Shown piece by piece: positions 7,303-13,025 of a stretch of 13,025 bases of DNA. The stretch's first letter is position 1. Each line of letters opens with the position of its first letter. The notes beneath the pieces were generated by a model that did no database searches, had not been told where the DNA came from, and saw only the letters and a program-made list of their open reading frames with translations. The DNA lies in the NCBI GenBank assembly GCA_004554395.1, contig SFMP01000076.1, positions 1 to 13,025 on the forward strand, read 5' to 3'. The DNA is from Myxococcales bacterium (lineage in GTDB: Bacteria > Myxococcota_A > Bradymonadia > UBA4248). The translations under genes were made by a program, and so were the position numbers.

Positions 7303-9880
7303 CGTCAGCCCCAGAACCTTTGCCTTCTTGTAACTCTTCTTTTGCATGGACATCTTTCGCTTTTCGCTTCTTCGATGCCGTCGTTAAAGTTGCACCATTC
7401 GATTTGGTGTCGTTATCGTCGTCGCCCTCGTGGATTGCGCTGTCTTTCGTCGCGCCCTTCGGTATATATAATGCATTCTTCGGTATGTTATTTGGGTCGA
7501 ACTTCGCATGTTGTTGGAATATGAATTTATATACTTCTTTATAATGGTCGACGAAGAAGAAATATAAACCTTCCTTAATATAAGACGCGAGTTCGTCGAC
7601 GTCGCGACGGTTTTTCGAACACATGACGAGTGTGCGTGCGCCTGCGCGTTTGGCGGCGATGACTTTTTCTTTGATTCCGCCGACGGGCAAGACATTGCCC
7701 GTGAGCGTGATTTCGCCCGTCATCGCCAAGCGCTCGGGGATCGATTGATTCAACAATAACGATAATATACTCGTCGTAATCGTGATGCCGGCGCTCGGAC
7801 CGTCTTTGGGCGTCGCCCCGGCGGGGAAGTGGACGTGGAAATCGGTCTTCGAAAACATGTCTTCGTTGACTTTGAATGCCGACATATTGGCGCGGATAAA
7901 GCTAAACGCTATCTGCACCGATTCGCTCATCACCTCGCCCAATTGCCCCGTGAGCTTGAGTTGCCCAGCCCCAGGCATTCGCGTCGATTCGATAAACAAT
8001 ATCTCGCCGCCGTATTGCGTCCAAGCTAGCCCTACGGCGACGCCTGGCATCATGCCGCGGCTGATGACTTCGTCGGTAAATATCGGCGCGCCCAAGAACT
8101 CCGATAAATTGTCGGGCGATATCTTCGCCGTCGTCTTTTCGCCCGTCGCCAAGCGACGGGCATTTTTGCGGCATACTTTCGCCACTTGGCGTTCCAAATC
8201 GCGAACGCCCGCCTCGCGCGTATAGCTGCGGATCAAGCGCTTGAGCCCCGACGGCGTAAACGACATGTCGTCTTTCGTCATGCCGTGCTCGGCGAGTTCT
8301 TTGGGCACGATATGACGGCGAGCAATTTGGAATTTCTCTTCGTCGATGTAGCCCGATAATTCGATGATTTCCATGCGATCGAGCAGTGGGCGGGGAATCG
8401 TCGATGCATCGTTTGCCGTGGCGATAAACATCACATCCGATAAATCGAATGCGACATCGAGATAATGATCGTTGAAGGCGTTGTTTTGCGACGGATCGAG
8501 GACTTCGAGCATTGCGCTCGACGGATCGCCGCGCCAATCGCTACCCAATTTGTCGATTTCATCGAGTACGAAGACGGGGTTTCGGACGCCGACGCGCTTA
8601 ATGCCTTGGATAATTTTGCCCGGCATCGCCCCGACGTATGTGCGGCGATGGCCGCGGATTTCGGCTTCGTCTTTGAGCCCACCGAGCGAAAACCCGTAGA
8701 ATTTGCGCTTGAGCGCACGATTGATCGATCGCGCCAAACTCGTCTTGCCGACGCCCGGAGGACCTAAAAAGCAAATGATCTGCCCTTGGTGATCGGGTTT
8801 GAGTTTGCGAACTGCCAAGAATTCCAAAATGCGTTGTTTGATATCGTCGAGCCCGAAGTGATCTTGCTCGAGTACGCGCTCGGCGTACTTGAGATCGAGG
8901 GCGTCTTCGGTCGTCGCGGTCCAAGGCAAATCGCAGAGCCAATCGAGATAGGTGCGGATGGTACTCGTTTCGCTCGAATCGGGGGTGAGTACCGCAAGGC
9001 GGCTGATTTCTTCGTTGGCGCGATCGGCGGCTTCTTGCGGCATCCCCGACGATACGATGCGTTCTTTGTAATTCTGAACCGCCATGGCGATTTCGTCTTT
9101 TTCTTCGCCGAGCTCTTTGCGAATCGCCCGCAATTGCTCGCGCAAGAAGAACTCTTTCTGGCTCGCTTCGATTCGCTCGCGGATTTGATCGTGAATCTTT
9201 TGCCCCAAAGCCGCCAATTCGAGCTCGCGGACGAGGATTTCGTAGACTTTTGCGAGTCGTTGCGTGACGTCGAGCGTTTCGAGGATTTCTTGTCGTTTTT
9301 TGTTGGGAATGTCGAAATGTGCGGCGACCATATCGGCTTGCCGGCTCGGATCCCCAATCGAAATCATGCCCGAGAGCAACTCGCGCGGCAACGGCGACGA
9401 TTCCATTTCGAGGAATTTATTGAGGCTCGCCGTGACATTGCGTTCGTAAGCCGTCAATTCGTCGGATTCGACGAGTTGATCGGGAACGTATTCGACTTCG
9501 GCGATGAGTCGGTCGCTCTTGAGAAACGACAAAACGCGCATACGACTGACGCAGTGGATGAACATCGAATACGATCCATCGGGCATGCGAGCCATGCGCA
9601 TGATATGCCCGACACAGCCCACTTTCGACAAATCATCGGGCTTGAGCTTCATCGGGTCGTCGTCTTCGTTTTCGACTTCGCCCCACAAGAAGCCCAAATA
9701 ATCGCTATGCGTTTGGGCGCGCTTGACGAGCTCGAGCATCGGGCCTGGCGGCACGACAATTGGCATCATCACATCGGGATATACGACCGTCTCGGTTAGC
9801 GGTAGGATGAATAGCTTTTCGGGCAATTTATCGAGCGATTTTTTCGCCGTCTCTAATAGCTCAAGTATCGAATCACTCAT
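7292..9880 (-). CDS. lon: ATP-dependent endopeptidase Lon
   Basis: Lon is a cytoplasmic hexameric AAA+ serine protease that degrades misfolded and regulatory proteins. I chose the ATG at 9880 (MSDSILELL) because AAAGGG stands 6 bases before it; an in-frame ATG at 9937 adds 19 residues without a better ribosome site. The product is 862 residues. Domains in order: N-terminal substrate-binding domain (about 20-220), helical linker with KEFFLREQLRAIRKELGE (about 242-259), AAA+ domain with Walker A GPPGVGKT (373-380) and Walker B VFVLDEID (436-443), and the protease domain with the catalytic dyad Ser696 in PKDGPSAG and Lys739 in GGIKEK. The Ser-Lys spacing is identical to that of E. coli Lon. After about residue 795 it carries a roughly 65-residue charged, acidic tail. 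It is the first gene of the lon-lipoprotein-gpsA operon. I saw no heat-shock promoter or CIRCE element upstream. Confidence 0.98.
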   Translation of the reverse strand: MSDSILELLETAKKSLDKLPEKLFILPLTETVVYPDVMMPIVVPPGPMLELVKRAQTHSDYLGFLWGEVENEDDDPMKLKPDDLSKVGCVGHIMRMARMPDGSYSMFIHCVSRMRVLSFLKSDRLIAEVEYVPDQLVESDELTAYERNVTASLNKFLEMESSPLPRELLSGMISIGDPSRQADMVAAHFDIPNKKRQEILETLDVTQRLAKVYEILVRELELAALGQKIHDQIRERIEASQKEFFLREQLRAIRKELGEEKDEIAMAVQNYKERIVSSGMPQEAADRANEEISRLAVLTPDSSETSTIRTYLDWLCDLPWTATTEDALDLKYAERVLEQDHFGLDDIKQRILEFLAVRKLKPDHQGQIICFLGPPGVGKTSLARSINRALKRKFYGFSLGGLKDEAEIRGHRRTYVGAMPGKIIQGIKRVGVRNPVFVLDEIDKLGSDWRGDPSSAMLEVLDPSQNNAFNDHYLDVAFDLSDVMFIATANDASTIPRPLLDRMEIIELSGYIDEEKFQIARRHIVPKELAEHGMTKDDMSFTPSGLKRLIRSYTREAGVRDLERQVAKVCRKNARRLATGEKTTAKISPDNLSEFLGAPIFTDEVISRGMMPGVAVGLAWTQYGGEILFIESTRMPGAGQLKLTGQLGEVMSESVQIAFSFIRANMSAFKVNEDMFSKTDFHVHFPAGATPKDGPSAGITITTSILSLLLNQSIPERLAMTGEITLTGNVLPVGGIKEKVIAAKRAGARTLVMCSKNRRDVDELASYIKEGLYFFFVDHYKEVYKFIFQQHAKFDPNNIPKNALYIPKGATKDSAIHEGDDDNDTKSNGATLTTASKKRKAKDVHAKEELQEGKGSGADDDK

Positions 9881-9985
9881 GGCGAACCCTTTACATAAGA
9901 GAAAATAGCACCAGACCAACGGGCGCGATGCTACCATATTCCGCTCGATTAAAAAACACTACTTTCTTTATCATTATTATAGGGA

Positions 9986-10004
9986 AACTTGGCGTCTTTT
10001 CATG
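9986..10004 (+). repeat. 19-bp direct repeat, copy 1 (left of psd)
   Basis: The sequence aacttggcgtcttttcatg here matches 11110-11128 with one difference (t/c at the fifth base). Both copies are followed about 10 bases later by cctcac. The pair flanks psd and its promoter region. Confidence 0.7.
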
Positions 10005-10010
10005 GCCGTT

Positions 10011-10062
10011 TGACCTCACCCCCGGCCTGTCGGCCACCCCTTCTCCATAAATGGCGAGGGGG
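10011..10062. repeat. C-rich palindromic intergenic repeat
   Basis: It starts tgacctcacccccggcc and continues into an imperfect inverted repeat, ccccttctccat (10037-10048) against atggcgagggg (10051-10061). The pattern of cctcacccccggcc followed by a ccct-ctcc/gg-gagggg stem is like dispersed palindromic repeats common in many bacterial genomes. Only one copy is in the window, so dispersal here is inferred. Confidence 0.6.
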
Positions 10063-10067
10063 AATCG

Positions 10068-10104
10068 ACGCCCGCAAAGCGGGCGTATTGGCCTTGTGCC
10101 AATA
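10068..10104. repeat. Two adjacent perfect hairpins upstream of psd
   Basis: Hairpin one is acgcccgc-aaa-gcgggcgt (10068-10086, 8-bp stem). Hairpin two is tattggc-cttgt-gccaata (10086-10104, 7-bp stem). They share the base at 10086. There is no T-tract, and they lie upstream of the psd promoter, so they are not its terminator or leader. They may be part of the preceding repeat element. Confidence 0.6.
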
Positions 10105-10139
10105 GCCGCGCCCCCCGAGCGTGAATTGTGCTATTTGCG

Positions 10140-10168
10140 TTCAAATGGTGGCCAAACCGTGTTATACT
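10140..10168 (+). promoter_or_regulatory. Sigma-70-type promoter for psd
   Basis: TTCAAA (10140-10145) and TATACT (10163-10168) are 17 bases apart, with 4/6 and 5/6 matches to consensus. Transcription would start near 10175, giving a leader of about 30 bases before the psd ATG at 10208. Confidence 0.65.
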
Positions 10169-10207
10169 AGGCGTGCCCTTGGTGGTTTTTTGACAAATGA
10201 GGATGCG

Positions 10208-11077
10208 ATGGGAATTGTAAAAAAGATATGCGATATCGTGCCGGCGGCACTGGGGAGTCGGCTTTTTGGGATGGTGAGCGATGTGGAGCTGGCGGCGCCG
10301 TTGCAGAAGCGCGTCAATCGTGCGTTTGTGCGGCTGGCGCGCGTCAATGCCGACGAGGCGGCGATGCCGATCGACGATTACAAGTCGCTCAATGCGCTTT
10401 TTACGCGTGAGCTCAAGCCCGATATGCGGCCGATTGCGTGCGATGGCGACGATTGTGCCGTGTCGCCGGTCGATGGGAGGCTCAGCGAGGTGGGGTGCGT
10501 GGCCGATGGTATGCTGCTCGACGTCAAGGGGCGGTCGTTTTCGGCGTTTGAGCTCGTCGGTGCCGAGGCCGATAGCGAATGCGAATGGTTGCGCAATGCC
10601 TATGCGATGACGATTTACTTGTCGCCGCGCGATTACCATCACATTCATGCGCCGGTGTCGGGGGCTGTGGTGGCGATGAATTATGCGCCAGGGCGGCTTT
10701 TGCCCGTCAATCGATTGGGCTATGCGCTCGTCGACGACCTCTTGCCTGCCAATGAGCGGCTCACGTCGTTTATCGAGGCGCGGAATGGTCAGCGCGTGGC
10801 GGTTGTCAAAGTCGGCGCGACCTGTGTCGGGCGAATTTCGGTCGTCTACGACGATTTCAAGACGAACCTCACGCCGCGTTGCGAGGGCTTTACGCGCAAC
10901 GTCGACCCGGCGTTTGAGGTCGAGGCGGGCGCACCGCTGGGATGCTTCGAACTCGGCAGCACCGTCGTCTTGCTCTTCGAAAACGACAAAAAGCGATTCG
11001 TGCCCAATCCCGACCTGCAAGTCGGGCAAAAGATCAAGCTCGGATCGCTCCTTGGGCGTTGGGAAGACAAAGATTAA
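10208..11077 (+). CDS. psd: Phosphatidylserine decarboxylase proenzyme
   Basis: Psd is a membrane-associated, pyruvoyl-dependent enzyme that converts phosphatidylserine to phosphatidylethanolamine. The product is 289 residues, near the usual size. I chose the ATG at 10208 because GAGG stands 5 bases before it; the frame is open back to 10121, but that stretch crosses the promoter. Family motifs: SLNALFTRELKP (60-71), SPVDGRL with Asp89, YLSPRDYHHIHAPVSG with His144 and His147, NERL (182-185) and the self-cleavage site LGST with Ser251. The Asp-His-Ser set matches the E. coli Psd residues D90, H144/H147 and S254. Cleavage before Ser251 would give a long beta chain and a short pyruvoyl alpha chain. 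It has its own promoter and is not in an operon with gpsA, although both serve phospholipid synthesis. No anomaly seen. Confidence 0.97.
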   Translation: MGIVKKICDIVPAALGSRLFGMVSDVELAAPLQKRVNRAFVRLARVNADEAAMPIDDYKSLNALFTRELKPDMRPIACDGDDCAVSPVDGRLSEVGCVADGMLLDVKGRSFSAFELVGAEADSECEWLRNAYAMTIYLSPRDYHHIHAPVSGAVVAMNYAPGRLLPVNRLGYALVDDLLPANERLTSFIEARNGQRVAVVKVGATCVGRISVVYDDFKTNLTPRCEGFTRNVDPAFEVEAGAPLGCFELGSTVVLLFENDKKRFVPNPDLQVGQKIKLGSLLGRWEDKD

Positions 11078-11109
11078 CCTGCCCCCTCGAGACAAGAAGC
11101 AAAATTTCC

Positions 11110-11128
11110 AACTCGGCGTCTTTTCATG
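11110..11128 (+). repeat. 19-bp direct repeat, copy 2 (right of psd)
   Basis: aactcggcgtcttttcatg matches 9986-10004 at 18 of 19 bases. It begins 33 bases after the psd stop. An imperfect ccgcct/agggcgg hairpin (11133-11157) follows without a T-tract. The rest of the 190-base spacer to 11268 shows no gene. Confidence 0.7.
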
Positions 11129-11267
11129 TATACCGCCTCACTGTACATGTAGGGCGGCGGCCGATTTGCGATAATGTCTTGTCTTATGAAGTCTTTTTGC
11201 GATACACTACCGCGCCGTGTGGAGTGCTAGCTACTTGATTACGAAATTGCGATAAGGATAAGTCGAT

Positions 11268-12872
11268 ATGGCGGATGATCAGACAAACGAACGCTATGAT
11301 GATGTAGATGCATTGCTCGGAGATCTCGACGACGATGAGGAAGAGTCGTATGCCAGCGACGCAAGCGACGTCGCAGCATCGGGCGTCGGATCGATCCTCG
11401 GATCCTCGTCTCTGTCGAATCTCGAAACGATTTCTGCCGAAGCAAATGCAACAGAATTAACTAACGGCGAATTATCTTCAGACCTCGCCATGAGCCTCGC
11501 AGATTCTTCAGACCTCGACCGAGGCACACTCGCCACATCGGTCGACGATCGCGATAGAGATAAGGATAAAGATAAAGGCGACGACAAAGACGACGATGCG
11601 CCCGCATTTCCGCGCCCGCTCGATGCCGTCGACAATATCGATCAGAATTCGGTGCGCCGCATTGCGCCCATCGCCTCGGCAACGTCGATTGCACCGATTT
11701 CGGTGCCCAACATGGGTTCGGTGCCCGCCATCGGCAAATTTACGCGCGTCAGCTCGAGAGAAAAAATCGACCCGCTCAACAAAACGCCCGATACCGAGCC
11801 ATCGCTTCCGCCCGTGACGCCTTTGCGACCCGACGCCGACAAAGCCGATAAAGTCGAAAAACTCGAAGTCAAGTCCGAAAAAGTCGATGTCAAGGCCGAA
11901 AGAGACGATAAAGGCGACGTCGACGCCGATGATAAAACCGACGACGTCCGCACGAGCTCGCCCAAACGCCCGCCCGTGCCCCCCAAGATGCCCAGCATGC
12001 CATCGGCTGCGCGCGTTTTGCGCGAAAACGAAGTCGTCTATACGCAAGAGGCCCTTAACGACATACTCCCGGGCGGCAAAAACGACGACGGCCGCGACTT
12101 AGCCTACAAATTCAACGACAACAATTGGTATGCCAACGTCTTCAACGAAGATTATTTGCGCACGCTACCGCGAAGCCTACCGCGACAAACGATGCGCGAA
12201 GTCCGATTCATCATCGACAAACTCGGCATCCAACGCGGCGCTCGCGTTCTCGACCTCTGCTGCGGGGCCGGTCGCCATACCGTCGAACTCTCCGCCAAAG
12301 GCTACGACATGGTCGGCGTCGATCTTTCGATGTTCTTGCTCAAACGTGCACTCGATACGGCGACAAAGAAAAAACTTAGCATAAAATTCGTTCACGGCGA
12401 CATGCGAAAGCTCACTTTCCGCTCCATCTTCGACGCCGTCTTCAACGTCCAAACGAGCTTCGGCTACTTCGACGACCTCACCAACTTCAAAGTACTCCAA
12501 AGCATCTACGCCAGCCTAAAACCCGGCGGCATCTTCCTCATCGAAACCGTCAACCGCGACTTCATCATGGACGACATGCCCCTGCGCCTCTTCTGGATGG
12601 GCGACGGTTGCAAAGTCCTCGAAGAATCCAACGTCGAATCCCTCTCGGGCGTGCTCAAAGTCAAACGCTCCATCGTCCTCGACGACAACTCCAAACCGCC
12701 CTATGAACAAACGATGAGCATCCGCCTCTACTCGACGACCGAAATGCGCCAACTCCTCTCTCGCGCCGGCTTCAACGTCCTCGAACTTGTCGGCGATTTT
12801 TCCCTCCCCGACCCACGCCATTTCGGCGCTTACAGCCCACACAACATTTTCATCGCCGAAAAACCCATTTAA
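11268..12872 (+). CDS. Class I SAM-dependent methyltransferase with long acidic disordered N-terminal extension
   Basis: This 534-residue protein has AAGGA 10 bases before the ATG. Residues 1-250 are low-complexity: acidic DDDEEE and Ser/Ala-rich early, then a run of Asp/Lys/Arg (about 93-110), a Pro-rich part and another Asp/Lys/Val-rich run (about 189-226). They look intrinsically disordered. Residues about 275-534 are a Rossmann-fold methyltransferase: motif I VLDLCCGAGRHT (327-338), acidic GVDLS (350-354) for the SAM ribose, GDMRKL (377-382), NVQTSFGYF (393-401) and LKPGGIFLIET (417-427). The substrate is not predictable; small molecules and proteins are both possible in this superfamily. 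Near its 3' end the gene becomes noticeably C-rich in codon choice. It stands alone between psd and a repeat array. Confidence 0.9.
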   Translation: MADDQTNERYDDVDALLGDLDDDEEESYASDASDVAASGVGSILGSSSLSNLETISAEANATELTNGELSSDLAMSLADSSDLDRGTLATSVDDRDRDKDKDKGDDKDDDAPAFPRPLDAVDNIDQNSVRRIAPIASATSIAPISVPNMGSVPAIGKFTRVSSREKIDPLNKTPDTEPSLPPVTPLRPDADKADKVEKLEVKSEKVDVKAERDDKGDVDADDKTDDVRTSSPKRPPVPPKMPSMPSAARVLRENEVVYTQEALNDILPGGKNDDGRDLAYKFNDNNWYANVFNEDYLRTLPRSLPRQTMREVRFIIDKLGIQRGARVLDLCCGAGRHTVELSAKGYDMVGVDLSMFLLKRALDTATKKKLSIKFVHGDMRKLTFRSIFDAVFNVQTSFGYFDDLTNFKVLQSIYASLKPGGIFLIETVNRDFIMDDMPLRLFWMGDGCKVLEESNVESLSGVLKVKRSIVLDDNSKPPYEQTMSIRLYSTTEMRQLLSRAGFNVLELVGDFSLPDPRHFGAYSPHNIFIAEKPI

Positions 12873-12890
12873 TCGCATTTTATTCGTCTG

Positions 12891-13025
12891 GGGCGCCCTA
12901 TCGGCAAAGCCGATACAGGCGCCTGTCGCCCTATTTCGCCCGTTGGGCTCAATACGGGCTCTTTATCGCCCTATTTCGCCCGTTGGGCTCAATACGGGCT
13001 CTTTATCGCCCTATTTCGCCCGTTG
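12891..13025. repeat. Tandem array of 40-bp hairpin-forming repeats, running off the window
   Basis: Two identical 40-base units occupy 12931-12970 and 12971-13010, and a third begins at 13011 and is cut by the window end. Each unit starts ctatttcgcccgttgggc and contains gcccgt ... acgggc arms (12938-12943 and 12954-12959 in the first), or alternatively gccc-gtt-gggc. The 40 bases before them (12891-12930) align as a diverged unit with a different inner stem. Units abut without spacers, so this is not a CRISPR array. Confidence 0.85.
12892..12923 (+). terminator. Nested hairpin after the methyltransferase gene, possible transcript end
   Basis: Outer arms ggcgcc/ggcgcc and inner arms tatcggc/gccgata enclose an aaa loop, with a 1-by-2 internal bulge: 13 base pairs in all. 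It starts 20 bases past the stop. No T-run follows. It is also the first, divergent unit of the 40-bp repeat array, so termination may not be its main role. Confidence 0.45.

Larger units (their letters stand above)
9881..10207. other. Intergenic region between divergent lon and psd
   Basis: This 327-base spacer holds no gene that I can support. From left to right it contains the lon leader, an A/T-rich stretch (about 9950-9985, including TATAAT on the minus strand without a partner -35), one copy of a 19-bp repeat (9986-10004), a C-rich palindromic repeat (about 10011-10062), two adjacent hairpins (10068-10104) and the psd promoter (10140-10168). Most of its length is therefore repeat or regulatory sequence. 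Confidence 0.7.

Noticed and set aside
8786..9799. A 337-codon plus-strand frame opposite lon
   Set aside because: It is entirely antisense to conserved Lon domains and has Asp/Glu/Arg/Phe-rich composition typical of a shadow frame.
9976..9981. TATAAT on the minus strand as a -10 box for lon
   Set aside because: The spacing of 15-18 bases upstream offers no acceptable -35 and no extended -10, so the lon promoter cannot be placed with confidence.
10016..11095. A 359-codon minus-strand frame opposite psd
   Set aside because: It is a complementary shadow of psd, and its end is translated palindromic repeat. psd has full catalytic motifs, a promoter and a ribosome site on the other strand.
12931..13025. 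Possible CRISPR array at the right end
   Set aside because: The 40-base units are contiguous, with no unique spacers between them and no cas gene nearby.

Overview
The window looks like a chromosomal segment of a Myxococcota-type (deltaproteobacterial) Gram-negative bacterium of moderate G+C. Three things point there: a secreted protein ending in a MYXO-CTERM-like tail (Cys, hydrophobic helix, Arg cluster), a lipoprotein with a two-cysteine domain resembling the AgmX/PglI C-terminal domain of myxobacteria, and several large envelope proteins of unknown function. The species cannot be named from the sequence alone. I saw no tRNA, rRNA, CRISPR array, transposase, integrase or phage gene.

Left part (1-2124, + strand): the 3' end of a secreted beta-sandwich protein, a lipoprotein with a His-rich tail, and a signal-peptide-bearing membrane protein whose 3' end has been tandemly duplicated downstream. 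The duplicated block (about 1812-2101) also provides the hairpin plus T-tract that probably terminates the convergent gene on the other strand.

Middle part (2125-9880, - strand): a promoter-driven 762-residue secreted protein made of an N-terminal amidase_3-like domain that has lost its catalytic residues, about six carboxypeptidase-regulatory-like beta domains and a MYXO-CTERM-like tail. Upstream of it is a tight operon lon - helical lipoprotein - gpsA: lon overlaps the lipoprotein gene by 11 bp, gpsA follows after 22 bp, and a rho-independent terminator lies beyond gpsA. Lon handles ATP-dependent proteolysis and GpsA makes sn-glycerol-3-phosphate for phospholipids.

Right part (9881-13025, + strand): a repeat-rich spacer with a good promoter drives psd (phosphatidylserine decarboxylase, phosphatidylethanolamine synthesis). 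Then comes a SAM-dependent methyltransferase carrying about 250 residues of acidic, low-complexity N-terminal extension. The window ends inside a tandem array of 40-bp hairpin-forming repeats.

GpsA and Psd both serve phospholipid synthesis, but they lie on opposite strands in separate transcription units. No clearly new multi-gene system is visible. The most unusual items are the degenerate amidase, the duplicated gene 3' end, the 40-bp array whose first copy has a different stem of the same design, and the long acidic extension of the methyltransferase.
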